A stretch of DNA of 64,000 bases from positions 186,001-250,000 of the forward strand of contig NZ_VFTC01000001.1 in NCBI RefSeq assembly GCF_007003975.1. Reading direction: 5' to 3'. Within the stretch, counting starts at the first letter, position 1. Each line of letters starts with the position of its first letter. The notes beneath the pieces were generated by a model, which did not search any database, was not told where the DNA came from, and saw only the letters and a program-made list of their open reading frames with translations. The translations under genes were made by a program, and so were the position numbers. Positions 45,947-55,069 of this stretch are shown here, piece after piece. The DNA comes from Mesorhizobium sp. WSM4306. Lineage in GTDB: Bacteria > Pseudomonadota > Alphaproteobacteria > Rhizobiales > Rhizobiaceae.

Positions 45947-46873
45947 GTGGAAATCCTCTTCATACCCCTGGCGCTTGTCGCAGGCAGTCTGCTCGCGGTG
46001 CAGGCTGGCGCCAACGCCCAACTGTCAAAGGCGGTCGGCTCGCCCTTTGCCGCGACGACGCTTCAGCTCGCGGTCGGCGCCATCGTGCTGCTGTCGATCA
46101 CAGCCCTTACCGGAACGACGCCGGCACTGTTCGCCGTTCGCAAGACCGAATGGTGGCACGCGATTGGCGGCATGGCTTCGGCCTTCTATGTCGTTTCGAC
46201 CATTCTTCTGTTCCCTCGCCTCGGCGCTGTTGTGTCCGTCGGCCTCGTCATCGCCGGGCAGATGCTTGCATCCTTCGCCCTGGACACATTCGGCTGGCTG
46301 GGGATTCCCGAAGCCGGACTGCTCCCCGGGCCAGCCTTTGGCATGCTTATCGTGCTTGTTGGTGCTGCCCTCATCGTTCTCGGACAGAAGGGCGCGGCCG
46401 ACAATCTCGCGCCTTCGAAGCTGGGCTGGATCGGGCTGGCGCTGCTGGCAGGCGCCGTGCTGCCGGTGCAAGGTGCGGTCAACGCCTTGCTTAGGCACGA
46501 CCTTGGCGGCGCGCCGTTTGCCGTCGGCACCATCTCATTCCTGGTGGCGATGCTGGCGATGGCCACGGTGCTTCTGGCCACGCTTGTCCTGACGAAGGCG
46601 CCTCGCCCTCGCCTTGCGGACCTGTCGTCGATGCCCTTGTGGGGTTGGCTCGGCGGGTTCGCCGGCGCCACCTATGTCACGACGATCTTCACCGCCATCC
46701 CCGTCATTGGTGCTGCGGCGGCCGTCAGCTTGACGGTGGCTGGCCAGCAGGTCGCCAGCATTTTCGTCGATACATTCGGTTGGTTTCGGCTGCCGCAGCG
46801 GTTCGTCTCAGGCATGCGGCTCACTGGTGTCGTGCTGCTATTGGCCGGATGCTTCGTCATCAAGGCGCTTTGA
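45947..46873 (+). CDS. DMT-family permease (DUF606/YdcZ)
   Basis: 308-residue membrane protein with about ten hydrophobic segments in two matching halves. Each half carries the DUF606 pattern: the first reads LAVQAGANAQLSKAVGSPFA and VGLVIAGQMLASFALDTFGW, the second LPVQGAVNALLRHDLGGAPF and VSLTVAGQQVASIFVDTFGW. The GTG start at 45947 has AAGGAA eight bases upstream. Transported substrate unknown. Divergent from the LysR gene. Confidence 0.85.
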   Translation: MEILFIPLALVAGSLLAVQAGANAQLSKAVGSPFAATTLQLAVGAIVLLSITALTGTTPALFAVRKTEWWHAIGGMASAFYVVSTILLFPRLGAVVSVGLVIAGQMLASFALDTFGWLGIPEAGLLPGPAFGMLIVLVGAALIVLGQKGAADNLAPSKLGWIGLALLAGAVLPVQGAVNALLRHDLGGAPFAVGTISFLVAMLAMATVLLATLVLTKAPRPRLADLSSMPLWGWLGGFAGATYVTTIFTAIPVIGAAAAVSLTVAGQQVASIFVDTFGWFRLPQRFVSGMRLTGVVLLLAGCFVIKAL

Positions 46874-47030
46874 TCCGGTGTCACCAGCCAGGCATGGACC
46901 GCCGCCGCAAAAGCGATTTTTTGCCCCTTCCACAGCCGGCTCTAGAATTTCGATTGCAAATCACGCATGATGCATTTGGTATTTTCCCGGGACGGCTTCG
47001 CGCCCCCTGAAATACCCGGAGGAACGGGAC

Positions 47031-47915
47031 ATGCCCATCGTGGTTGTACTCGTTTTGATCGTCTTGGGCTCGGTGTTGTTCCACTTCCTGAGCCCATGGT
47101 GGTGGACTCCGATTGCCTCCAACTGGGACTATATCGACAACACCATCATCATCACCTTTTGGATCACCGGCGTCGTCTTCGCCGCCGTGGTGCTGTTCAT
47201 GGCCTATTGCGTCTTCCGCTTCCGTCATCGCGAAGGCAGCCGGGCTGCCTACGAACCGGAGAACAAGCGGCTCGAATGGTGGCTGACGATCGTCACCGGA
47301 GTGGGTGTCACCGCCATGCTGGTCCCCGGGCTGTTCGTCTGGAGCCAGTTCGTCAACGTTCCAAGCGACGCAACCGTGGTCGAAGTCGTTGGCCAGCAAT
47401 GGCAGTGGAGTTTCCGCTTGCCCGGCAAGGACGGCAAGCTCGGCACATCCGACACCCGTGACGTCACCGCTGAAAATCCGCTGGGCGTGATCGCCAAGGA
47501 TCCGAACGGCCAGGACGATGTCGTGGTCGAAGCGGCCGACCTGCATTTGCCGGTCGGCAAGCCGGTCAAGATGCTGCTGCGCTCGATCGATGTGTTGCAC
47601 GATTTCTACGTGCCGGAATTCCGCGCCAAGATGGACATGATCCCGGGCTCGGTCACCTATTTCTGGTTCACCCCGACCAAGACCGGAACGTTCCAGGTCC
47701 TGTGCGCCGAACTGTGCGGCCAGGGGCATCCGATGATGCATGGCATCGTCATGGTCGACACCCAGGAAGACTATGTCGCCTGGCTCGACCAGCAACAGAC
47801 GTTCGCGCAATTGTCGGCGCCCCAGCAGACGGGCTCGGCGGAACAGGCGCCGGGCAACGCGACGGTGTCAGCTTTGAAAGTTGCGGCAAAACTCGAAACT
47901 GTCGGGTCCCGCTGA
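47031..47915 (+). CDS. coxM: Cytochrome c oxidase subunit II
   Basis: 294-residue subunit with two N-terminal membrane helices and a periplasmic CuA domain. The CuA ligands are complete: H190 in DVLHDFYVPEF and C225, C229, H233 and M236 in VLCAELCGQGHPMMHG, so it takes electrons from cytochrome c rather than quinol. There is no fused cytochrome c domain. It opens a five-gene operon in the order II-I-III-III-IV, like the alternative oxidase coxMNOP of Bradyrhizobium; the symbol follows that resemblance. CGGAGG precedes the ATG. Confidence 0.92.
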   Translation: MPIVVVLVLIVLGSVLFHFLSPWWWTPIASNWDYIDNTIIITFWITGVVFAAVVLFMAYCVFRFRHREGSRAAYEPENKRLEWWLTIVTGVGVTAMLVPGLFVWSQFVNVPSDATVVEVVGQQWQWSFRLPGKDGKLGTSDTRDVTAENPLGVIAKDPNGQDDVVVEAADLHLPVGKPVKMLLRSIDVLHDFYVPEFRAKMDMIPGSVTYFWFTPTKTGTFQVLCAELCGQGHPMMHGIVMVDTQEDYVAWLDQQQTFAQLSAPQQTGSAEQAPGNATVSALKVAAKLETVGSR

Positions 47916-47936
47916 AAAGGGCACGGAGGTGCTCCT

Positions 47937-49706
47937 ATGGTCGATATCACGCCTGCAGATGCCGTCCCGCCCGCCGAGGTCGCGGAAATGGAACTCTACC
48001 ATCCGCACAGTTGGTGGACGAAATACGTCTTCTCGCAGGACGCCAAAGTCATCGCCATCCAGTATTCGGCAACCGCAACGGCCATCGGCCTGGTCGCGCT
48101 GGTGCTGTCCTGGCTGATGCGCCTGCAGCTCGGCTTCCCCGGCACGTTCGATTTCATCACCCCTGAGGCCTACTACCAGTTCATCACCATGCACGGCATG
48201 ATCATGGTGATCTACCTGCTCACGGCACTCTTCCTCGGCGGCTTCGGCAACTACCTGATCCCGCTGATGGTCGGCGCCCGAGACATGGTCTTTCCCTATG
48301 TCAACATGCTGAGCTACTGGATCTACCTGCTTGCGGTGCTGGTTCTGGTGTCGAGCTTCTTTGCGCCTGGTGGGCCGACCGGTGCCGGCTGGACGCTCTA
48401 TCCGCCGCAAGCCATCATGACCGGCACACCCGGCGGCCAGGAATGGGGCATCATTCTGATGCTTGTCTCGCTGATCCTGTTCATCATCGGCTTCACCATG
48501 GGCGGCCTGAACTATGTCGTGACGGTGCTGCAGGGCCGCACGCGCGGCATGACGCTGATGCGCCTGCCGCTGACCGTCTGGGGCATCTTCACCGCCACCG
48601 TCATGGCGCTGCTCGCCTTCCCGGCGCTGTTCGTCGCTTGCGTGATGATGCTGCTTGACCGCGCGCTCGGCACCTCCTTCTTCATGCCCGCAGTCGTCGA
48701 GATGGGCGAACAGCTGCAGCACAATGGCGGCAGCCCGATCCTGTTCCAGCATCTGTTCTGGTTCTTTGGCCACCCCGAAGTCTACATCGTGGCGCTGCCG
48801 GCCTTCGGCATCGTCTCCGATCTGATCAGCACCCACGCGCGCAAGAACATTTTTGGCTACCGTATGATGGTCTGGGCCATCGTTGGCATCGGCGCGCTGA
48901 GCTTCGTGGTCTGGGCGCACCACATGTATGTCAGCGGCATGCACCCCTATTTCGGCTTCTTCTTCGCCACCACGACATTGATCATCGCCATCCCGACCGC
49001 GATCAAGGTCTACAATTGGGTGCTGACGCTGTGGCGCGGCGACATCCATCTCACCATACCGATGCTTTTTGCCATGGCTTTCATCGTCACCTTCGTCAAT
49101 GGCGGGTTGACCGGGCTGTTTCTCGGCAACGTCGTCGTCGACGTCCCGCTGTCGGACACGATGTTCGTTGTCGCCCACTTCCATATGGTCATGGGTGTTG
49201 CCCCGATCCTCGTTATCTTCGGCGCGATCTACCACTGGTACCCGAAGGTCACCGGCCGGATGTTGAACGAGACGCTGGGCCGGTTCCATTTTTGGGTCAC
49301 CTTCGTCGGCGCCTACCTGATCTTCTTTCCCATGCACTATATCGGCCTGATGGGTGTGCCGCGGCGCTACGCCGAGATGACCGACGTGACGGTCATGACC
49401 GAGTCGGCGCATCACCTGAACTCGTTCATCAGCATCATGGCGTTCATCGTCGGCTTTGCCCAGATCGTGTTCCTGTTCAATCTGATCTGGAGCATCCGCC
49501 ATGGCCGCGAGGCTGGTGGCAATCCATGGCGGGCCACGACACTCGAATGGCAGACGCCGCAGACACCTCCGGCGCATGGCAATTTCGGCAAGGAGCTGCC
49601 GATCGTCTATCGTTGGGCCTATGATTACAGCGTGCCGGGCGCCAAGGAGGACTTCATTCCGCAAAACATGCCGGGCACATTCGGCCCGTCCAGGGAGCCG
49701 GCATGA
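47937..49706 (+). CDS. coxN: Cytochrome c oxidase subunit I
   Basis: 589-residue catalytic subunit holding heme a, heme a3 and CuB. The first low-spin heme His is in FITMHGMIMVIYL. The CuB His-Tyr pair is in FFGHPEVYIVALPAFG, the paired CuB His is in VWAHHMYVSGM, the K-channel Lys is in PTAIKVYNW and the distal heme His pair is in VVAHFHMVMG. The Glu in GHPEVY marks the type A proton path. AGGTGC lies before the ATG, and it overlaps the next gene by four bases. Confidence 0.95.
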   Translation: MVDITPADAVPPAEVAEMELYHPHSWWTKYVFSQDAKVIAIQYSATATAIGLVALVLSWLMRLQLGFPGTFDFITPEAYYQFITMHGMIMVIYLLTALFLGGFGNYLIPLMVGARDMVFPYVNMLSYWIYLLAVLVLVSSFFAPGGPTGAGWTLYPPQAIMTGTPGGQEWGIILMLVSLILFIIGFTMGGLNYVVTVLQGRTRGMTLMRLPLTVWGIFTATVMALLAFPALFVACVMMLLDRALGTSFFMPAVVEMGEQLQHNGGSPILFQHLFWFFGHPEVYIVALPAFGIVSDLISTHARKNIFGYRMMVWAIVGIGALSFVVWAHHMYVSGMHPYFGFFFATTTLIIAIPTAIKVYNWVLTLWRGDIHLTIPMLFAMAFIVTFVNGGLTGLFLGNVVVDVPLSDTMFVVAHFHMVMGVAPILVIFGAIYHWYPKVTGRMLNETLGRFHFWVTFVGAYLIFFPMHYIGLMGVPRRYAEMTDVTVMTESAHHLNSFISIMAFIVGFAQIVFLFNLIWSIRHGREAGGNPWRATTLEWQTPQTPPAHGNFGKELPIVYRWAYDYSVPGAKEDFIPQNMPGTFGPSREPA

Positions 49707-50407
49707 GCGTCATCCTGGTCTTCCTGCTCGTGATCGCCGGCTTTGCCGGCTGGTGGCTCTCGCATCAGCGGCTGATGACCAAGCCATGGCTCGAGCAAGG
49801 TGCGGCGGGAGATTTTGTCGCCTTCGACCGGTCGGGCCTGCCGACCGCCAAGATCGGCCTCGGTGTCTTCCTCGCCGTCGTCGGCTGCCTGTTCGCGCTG
49901 TTCACCAGCGCCTACTTCATGCGTATGGCGCTGTCGGACTGGCAGCCGCTGCCCATGCCACGCCTGCTCTGGCTCAACACCGGCATGCTGGTCCTGAGCA
50001 GCATCGCGCTTCAATGCGCCTCGGTCGCAGCGCGCAAACGCCAGATGGACACGGTCAGGCTCGGCCTTGCCGCGGCTGGGCTCACCGCGATCGCCTTCCT
50101 CGTCGGGCAACTCATGGCATGGCGGGACCTGACCGCCGACGGTTATTTTCTGGCCTCCAATCCGGCCAACAGTTTTTTCTACCTGATAACCGGGATGCAC
50201 GGCCTGCACATAGTCGGCGGGCTGGTGGGCCTGAGCAGGACAACCGCCGGCGCCTGGAACGGAGCACGGCCGGAGCGGCTTCGCCTCAGCGTCGAACTCT
50301 GCGCCATGTACTGGCATTTCCTGCTCTTCATCTGGCTCGCCATCTTCGCGCTTCTGGCCGGCTGGGCCGCGACGTTCATCGACATTTGCCGACAGTTACT
50401 GACCTAG
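49703..50407 (+). CDS. coxO: Cytochrome c oxidase subunit III-like protein (first copy)
   Basis: 234-residue membrane protein of the subunit III/CyoC family with about seven helices. Recognisable parts are LFTSAYFMRMALSDWQPLPM, NSFFYLITGMHGLHIVGGL and VELCAMYWHFLLFIWLAIFA. It overlaps subunit I by four bases (ATGA). The HGLH and YWHFL motifs are the family's last two signature helices. It is followed directly by a second subunit III gene, as in coxOP. Confidence 0.85.
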   Translation: MSVILVFLLVIAGFAGWWLSHQRLMTKPWLEQGAAGDFVAFDRSGLPTAKIGLGVFLAVVGCLFALFTSAYFMRMALSDWQPLPMPRLLWLNTGMLVLSSIALQCASVAARKRQMDTVRLGLAAAGLTAIAFLVGQLMAWRDLTADGYFLASNPANSFFYLITGMHGLHIVGGLVGLSRTTAGAWNGARPERLRLSVELCAMYWHFLLFIWLAIFALLAGWAATFIDICRQLLT

Positions 50408-50420
50408 GAGGTCAAGGAGC

Positions 50421-51143
50421 ATGGCAGAGACGGCACTGACGCATACCAACCAGACGCAGGCGCGGCCCGCAGGCTTGCAAGGCATCGCCGCCGACTGGTC
50501 CTCGGATCAGCGCGCGTTCAAGAACGTGTCCTGGGGCAAGGCCATGATGTGGATCTTCCTGCTCAGCGACACCTTCATCTTCGGCTGCTTCCTGCTTTCC
50601 TACATGTCCGCTCGCATCTCCACGCGCGTGCCATGGCCCAATCCAAGCGAGGTCTTTGCGCTTCGTATCGGCGGTTCGGACATTCCATTGATCCTCATCG
50701 CCATCATGACCTTCGTGCTGATCTCGAGCAGCGGAACGATGGCCATGGCGGTCAATTTCGGCTATCGCCGCGACCGCCGCAAAACGGCAATCCTCATGCT
50801 TTTGACGGCAGCGCTGGGAGCCACCTTCGTCGGCATGCAAGCCTTCGAATGGACCAAGCTGATCACCGAAGCGGTACGGCCCTGGGGCAATCCGTGGGGC
50901 GCGGCGCAGTTCGGTTCGACTTTTTTCATGATCACCGGCTTCCACGGCACGCATGTCACGATCGGGGTGATCTTCCTCATCATCGTAGCCCGAAAGGTCT
51001 GGCGTGGAGACTACGACGTCGGACGTCCCGGTTTCTTCACCAGCCGCAGGGGTCGCTACGAAAACGTCGAAATCATGGGGCTCTACTGGCATTTCGTCGA
51101 CCTGGTCTGGGTGTTCATTTTCGCATTCTTCTATCTTTGGTGA
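50421..51143 (+). CDS. coxP: Cytochrome c oxidase subunit III (second copy)
   Basis: 240-residue subunit III protein with KAMMWIFLLSDTFIFGCFLL, ATFVGMQAFEWTKLITEA, STFFMITGFHGTHVTIGV and IMGLYWHFVDLVWVFIFAFF. It looks closer to the canonical subunit III than the first copy. AGGAGG lies about nine bases before the ATG, and 13 bases separate it from the gene before. Two divergent subunit III genes in one operon suggest both are needed, perhaps in the same complex. Confidence 0.88.
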   Translation: MAETALTHTNQTQARPAGLQGIAADWSSDQRAFKNVSWGKAMMWIFLLSDTFIFGCFLLSYMSARISTRVPWPNPSEVFALRIGGSDIPLILIAIMTFVLISSSGTMAMAVNFGYRRDRRKTAILMLLTAALGATFVGMQAFEWTKLITEAVRPWGNPWGAAQFGSTFFMITGFHGTHVTIGVIFLIIVARKVWRGDYDVGRPGFFTSRRGRYENVEIMGLYWHFVDLVWVFIFAFFYLW

Positions 51144-51152
51144 GAGGCTGAC

Positions 51153-51557
51153 ATGGCTGAAGCAACTGCAAACGGCCTGGGGCAACCCGTACTGCACGCT
51201 GGTCATGCGCATGAAGGGCCAACGACCGGCGTCGCCCAGGCGGAGGTTCATCAGGAACACCCGATCAAGCTCTATATGGTGGTCTGGGCATGGCTGTTCA
51301 TCCTCAGCACCTGCTCCTACATGGTCGATTATCTAGGCATTCACGGCTATCTCAGGTGGTCGCTGATCCTGATTTTCATGATCCTCAAGGCGGGGCTGAT
51401 CGTCGCCGTGTTCATGCACATGGCCTGGGAGCGGCTGGCACTGACCTATGCGATCATCCTGCCGCCGGTTCTGATACTGGTGTTCGTGGCGATGATGCTC
51501 TTCGAATCGGATTACACGCTTCTCACCCGGATATCGTTTTTCGGCGCCGGCCCCTGA
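51153..51557 (+). CDS. Cytochrome c oxidase subunit IV (CyoD-like)
   Basis: 134-residue small subunit with three membrane helices (MVVWAWLFILSTCSYMVDYL, SLILIFMILKAGLIVAVFMH, IILPPVLILVFVAMMLF) of the prokaryotic subunit IV family. The first 45 residues are His- and Gly-rich and likely face the cytoplasm. It starts nine bases after the previous gene and closes the operon. Confidence 0.85.
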   Translation: MAEATANGLGQPVLHAGHAHEGPTTGVAQAEVHQEHPIKLYMVVWAWLFILSTCSYMVDYLGIHGYLRWSLILIFMILKAGLIVAVFMHMAWERLALTYAIILPPVLILVFVAMMLFESDYTLLTRISFFGAGP

Positions 51558-51595
51558 CGCGCTATCCGGATTTGAGGCTTCGCCCGCGGCATTTC

Positions 51596-51622
51596 CAGTC
51601 AGGAACCGCAGGATCCTGACTG
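51596..51622 (+). terminator. Hairpin after the oxidase operon
   Basis: Nine-base perfect stem CAGTCAGGA (51596-51604) with TCCTGACTG (51614-51622). It lies 39 bases after subunit IV; no T run follows, so its role as terminator is tentative. Confidence 0.4.
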
Positions 51623-51753
51623 CGATCCGGGTCGAGCTGCTGCTGCCTTGAAACAAGCGGCGGCTGATCCATCTTGCTATTATCGGAAACGATCGGAGGA
51701 GAATGATTGCCTTCGTTTCCAATGCGCCGCGAACTCCAGCAGGGAGGCCGAAG

Positions 51754-52227
51754 ATGACGATCGCAAACAGACTGAAGGACTACATTGACAGGAGAGGAAT
51801 CTCCTACGACACCGTCGCCCATCATCGCACATCGACAAGCAGGCAGTCCGCCATTGCCGCGCATGTGCCCGGCAGCATGATGGCCAAATCGGTGGTCGTT
51901 CACCACGAACTCGGTTATGCGCTGGCCGTGGTCCCAAGCACGCATAGAATCGAGCTCGGTACACTGCAGGACGTCATGGACAGGCGTCTTGGACTCGCCA
52001 CCGAAGACGAGGTGGTCTCACTCTTCGGCGATTGTGATACCGGCGCCATTCCACCGATCGGCGCGGCCTATGATGTCCCGGTAATCCTCGACGACAGCCT
52101 CGGCGAAGCCGCCGACATCTATTTCGAGGGCGGCGACCACAGGACGCTGGTGCATGTGAGCGGCAAGGATTTCCGCAACCTGACCATGGACGCACGTCAC
52201 GCCCGCTTCAGCCACGCTGCCTACTGA
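51754..52227 (+). CDS. YbaK/ProX-type aminoacyl-tRNA deacylase-like protein
   Basis: 157-residue single-domain protein of the YbaK/INS-editing fold. The expected start IANRLKDYIDRRGISYDTVA, the lysine in MMAKSVVVHH and the later GAIPPIGAAYDVPVILDDSL match the family. Members clear mischarged tRNAs, such as Cys-tRNA-Pro, in trans. The specificity here is unknown. ATG at 51754 has GGGAGG upstream. A strong bidirectional hairpin follows. Confidence 0.8.
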   Translation: MTIANRLKDYIDRRGISYDTVAHHRTSTSRQSAIAAHVPGSMMAKSVVVHHELGYALAVVPSTHRIELGTLQDVMDRRLGLATEDEVVSLFGDCDTGAIPPIGAAYDVPVILDDSLGEAADIYFEGGDHRTLVHVSGKDFRNLTMDARHARFSHAAY

Positions 52228-52238
52228 AAAAATCAACC

Positions 52239-52268
52239 GGCTGCACCGGCACTCTCGCCGGTGCAGCC
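52239..52268. terminator. Bidirectional terminator
   Basis: Perfect 12-base stem GGCTGCACCGGC (52239-52250) with GCCGGTGCAGCC (52257-52268), loop ACTCTC. It sits between two convergent genes. An A run at 52227-52232 becomes a T run for the minus-strand gene. Confidence 0.8.
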
Positions 52269-52280
52269 AGCCGGATATCG

Positions 52281-53099
52281 TCAACTCGTCGGCCTGACCG
52301 GCGCCGGCGATTCCACGACCTTGCGGTAGACATGCCAGGTGGCATGACCAAGGATCGGCAGCACCACCGCCAGCCCGGCAAACACCGGCAGCGAGCCGAT
52401 GATCAGGGCGACGGCGACGATCAGTCCCCAGACAGCCATGGTGATCGGATTGGCCAGCACCGCTCGCACCGAGGTGTGGATGGCTTCGTAGGCGCCGACA
52501 TCGCGGTCGAGCAACAATGGGAAGGCGACGACCGTCGTACACAACACCACCACCGCGAAGACGAAGCCGATGGCGTGCCCCAGGATAATCAGAGTCCAAC
52601 CGCGTCCGGTGGCAAATATCTCATTGATGAAGCCGGATATCGATTCTGGCGGAGCCGGGCCGAACAGATATTGGTAGAACATCTGCGCTGTCAAAAGCCA
52701 GGCGATGAAGATGGCAAACAGCATGATCCCGACCGCCGCGATGGCCGGCACGGCCGGAGAATTCCTGACCTCGAAAGCGTGCCTCCAGGAGGTGTCGAGA
52801 CCAGCCTCTCGTCTGCGGCTGATCTCATAGAGGCCGATCGCCGCAAATGGACCGATCAGCGCAAAGCCGGACACCAGCGGAAACAACAGCGGCAACGCAT
52901 TGGCGCCCGAAGTCCAGGCAGCAAGCACGACGCCTACAAGCGGATAGAGCAAGCAGAGAAAGGCAATGTGCGACGGTTTGACCATGAAATCGTCAACACC
53001 GCGCTTGAGCGCATCGAAAAGATCGGAAATACCGATTTTTCGAATTCTAGTGTGTTCCAGCGTCTCGCTGGCGCCTGCAATCACGTGAAAACTTGCCAT
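52281..53099 (-). CDS. DUF2189 membrane protein
   Basis: 272-residue inner-membrane protein with about six helices. After a soluble start (IRKIGISDLFDALKRGVDDF) come HIAFLCLLYPLVGVVLAAW, FALIGPFAAIGLYEISRRRE and later paired helices. It fits the alphaproteobacterial DUF2189 family, often found near oxidase genes; the function is unknown. ATG at 53099 has GGAGGAAC just upstream. Its position between the oxidase operon and ctaB suggests a link with respiration, but this is only context. Confidence 0.8.
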   Translation of the reverse strand: MASFHVIAGASETLEHTRIRKIGISDLFDALKRGVDDFMVKPSHIAFLCLLYPLVGVVLAAWTSGANALPLLFPLVSGFALIGPFAAIGLYEISRRREAGLDTSWRHAFEVRNSPAVPAIAAVGIMLFAIFIAWLLTAQMFYQYLFGPAPPESISGFINEIFATGRGWTLIILGHAIGFVFAVVVLCTTVVAFPLLLDRDVGAYEAIHTSVRAVLANPITMAVWGLIVAVALIIGSLPVFAGLAVVLPILGHATWHVYRKVVESPAPVRPTS

Positions 53100-53307
53100 G
53101 CCCGTTCCTCCAGACCAGGTCCGGTACGGTCGCGGTTTCACGGTGCTGACGTTCTGCATGACTGGCCACGCAAAACCGCGACCTGCACCGAAATCAACAT
53201 ACTCGATTGCCTGGAACTTGTCGCCCTTTTGTCACAAAGGCTCGGAAGGTCATGCGCTGGCTCTTGCGGCCCTTCTTCGATATCCTATCCAATCGAAGGT
53301 GGAGGTC

Positions 53308-53388
53308 ATGGACGGAAAAACCATTCTGCTGCTCGGCCTTGGCGTCGTCGCTCTGCTGGTCCTGGGATTCTGTGCTCTGCCATCGTGA
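53308..53388 (+). CDS. 26-residue single-helix membrane peptide
   Basis: Very short frame starting MDGKTILLLGLGVVALLVLG and ending FCALPS. It is nearly all one hydrophobic helix. GGAGGT lies five bases before the ATG, one of the best ribosome sites in the window. It stands between the DUF2189 and ctaB genes. Oxidase assembly often involves tiny membrane subunits, so a structural role is possible but unproven. Confidence 0.5.
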   Translation: MDGKTILLLGLGVVALLVLGFCALPS

Positions 53389-53441
53389 GCTGATGTGCAA
53401 CGTTTCGGTGCAGCAATCACCAAATCGCCGTCTCGACCCGG

Positions 53442-54374
53442 TCAACCTCCGGCTGACATGAACGCGCGCATCGCGATGGTGTCGGCAAGCAGCATGGCAA
53501 AGATCGCGAAAAGATAGAAGATCGAATAGGCAAACAGCGCCTTTGCCGGCTTCATCTCCTTGTCGGGGATGACCAGAACCTTCCAGGCGGACCAGATGAA
53601 ACCCGAGCCCAACGTGGCCGAAACAACCCCATAGAACCCGCTCGTGAATCCGAACGCCCAGGGCAGCACGCCGATTGGCGCCAGGAGCAGTGAATAGGCG
53701 AAGATCTGCCTTCTGGTCGAGGCCTGGCCGGCCACGTTCGGCATCATCGGGATGCCGGCTGCGGCGTAGTCGCCGGCCTTGAACAGCGCGAGCGCCCAGA
53801 AATGCGGCGGCGTCCACAGGAAAATGATCAGGAACAGGATGAGGCTCTCGATGCCGATGGCGCCAGTGGCCGCCGCCCAGCCAATCATCGGCGGAAGGGC
53901 ACCCGCCGCGCCACCGATGACGATGTTCTGCGGCGTCGAGCGCTTCAGCCACATCGTATAGATGACGGCGTAGAAAAAGATAGTGAAGGCCAGCAGCGAC
54001 GCGGCGAGCCATCCCACCAGCACGCCGAGCGTCATGACCGAAAACGCGGAAAGCACCAGGCCGAAGCCGAGAGCTTCGCCGGGCGCGACGCGGCCTGACG
54101 GAACCGGCCGCTTTGAGGTGCGCGACATCAGCGCGTCGATGTCCGCGTCGTACCACATATTGAGCGCCCCGGCCGCTCCCGCTCCAACCGCAATCGCAGC
54201 TATTGCGACCACGGCGATCACCGGGTTCATCGCGCCGGGCGCCACCATCAGACCGACGAAAGCTGTAAAGACGGCAAGCGCCATGACCCGCGGCTTCAAG
54301 AGCGCAAAGAAATCACCGACCGTCGTTTCCGAGCGGCGAACGCCGGTATCCCTAAGGCTTTCCTTGACCGACAT
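53442..54374 (-). CDS. ctaB: Heme O synthase (protoheme IX farnesyltransferase)
   Basis: UbiA-family membrane enzyme adding a farnesyl group to heme B to make heme O, the precursor of heme A for the oxidase. The Asp-rich active-site motif is [19 protein letters not shown] at about residues 73-91, and the second is around [14 protein letters not shown]. About nine helices; 310 residues is standard. It probably serves the oxidase encoded 4 kb away, though a second ctaB may exist elsewhere. A cytochrome c gene ends 51 bases upstream of its start on the same strand. Confidence 0.93.
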   Translation of the reverse strand: MSVKESLRDTGVRRSETTVGDFFALLKPRVMALAVFTAFVGLMVAPGAMNPVIAVVAIAAIAVGAGAAGALNMWYDADIDALMSRTSKRPVPSGRVAPGEALGFGLVLSAFSVMTLGVLVGWLAASLLAFTIFFYAVIYTMWLKRSTPQNIVIGGAAGALPPMIGWAAATGAIGIESLILFLIIFLWTPPHFWALALFKAGDYAAAGIPMMPNVAGQASTRRQIFAYSLLLAPIGVLPWAFGFTSGFYGVVSATLGSGFIWSAWKVLVIPDKEMKPAKALFAYSIFYLFAIFAMLLADTIAMRAFMSAGG

Positions 54375-54425
54375 TTGAGACGACCATCAATGGAAAAGGG
54401 CAGTCTGGCCGACCGAAGAGCCAAG

Positions 54426-54806
54426 CTACTGGGAAAATTGCTTCAGATAGGCAATGACATTGGCGACATCCTCGTCCTTCTTGAGGCCGGGAAACGCCAT
54501 CTTCGTACCTTTGACCATGGCCTTGGGATCGTGAAGGTAGGTCGTCAGCGTGGGTTCATCCCATTTGACGCCGGATTTGCCGGCCGCGATCATGGCCTCG
54601 GAATATTTGAAATCCGGATGCGTGCCGGCCGTCCGGCCGATAACGCCGTGCAATGAAGGACCGATCTTGTTCGTGTCTTGGTCTGCGACGTGGCAGACCT
54701 TGCATTTGGTGAAGACCTTCTCGCCCGCCGCAGCATCCTGTGCCCGCGATGGATTGGCGATGAAGGTTGCAACAGATACGGCAGCGAAAAACACAATCAA
54801 GCGCAT
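54426..54806 (-). CDS. Class I cytochrome c
   Basis: 126-residue periplasmic cytochrome with signal peptide (LIVFFAAVSVATFIANPSRA). The heme site is CKVCH at 35-39 and the axial Met is M103 in GTKMAFPGLKK. GPSLHGVIGRTAGTHPDFKY is typical of mitochondrial-type cytochrome c2. ATG at 54806 begins the signal peptide and has a GGAGG-type site upstream. Together with ctaB it makes a two-gene unit that could supply the electron donor and heme precursor for the nearby CuA-type oxidase. Confidence 0.92.
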   Translation of the reverse strand: MRLIVFFAAVSVATFIANPSRAQDAAAGEKVFTKCKVCHVADQDTNKIGPSLHGVIGRTAGTHPDFKYSEAMIAAGKSGVKWDEPTLTTYLHDPKAMVKGTKMAFPGLKKDEDVANVIAYLKQFSQ

Positions 54807-55022
54807 GGCATTTCCTCCCTGATCGTCAAATTTGCCCGAGACGATCTGCGCATGCCGATACCGCCAGCATGCGCGTTGCACGACAGAACGGATTCTCCGC
54901 TTCTCCCCCCAAATGGAATTGCGGCACCTGTGTACCACAGAATCTGGCCGGCAGGTAGAACAGGTCGACCGTACAAACGTTTAGGTGATCTGCGGTGGCT
55001 CAAGGCACATCCGCCACAACGA

Positions 55023-55049
55023 AAAAGGCCGCCTCGAGGGCGGCCTTTT
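55023..55049 (-). terminator. tig terminator
   Basis: Perfect 11-base stem AAAAGGCCGCC (55023-55033) with GGCGGCCTTTT (55039-55049). On the minus strand the right side ends in a TTTTT run 20 bases after the tig stop. Confidence 0.88.
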
Positions 55050-55069
55050 CTGATCTTGTCGTCAAGCGC

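Noticed and set aside
46874..47030. FixK/FNR box upstream of the oxidase operon
   Set aside because: A TTGAT-N4-ATCAA-like palindrome was looked for and not found, so low-oxygen control is not claimed.
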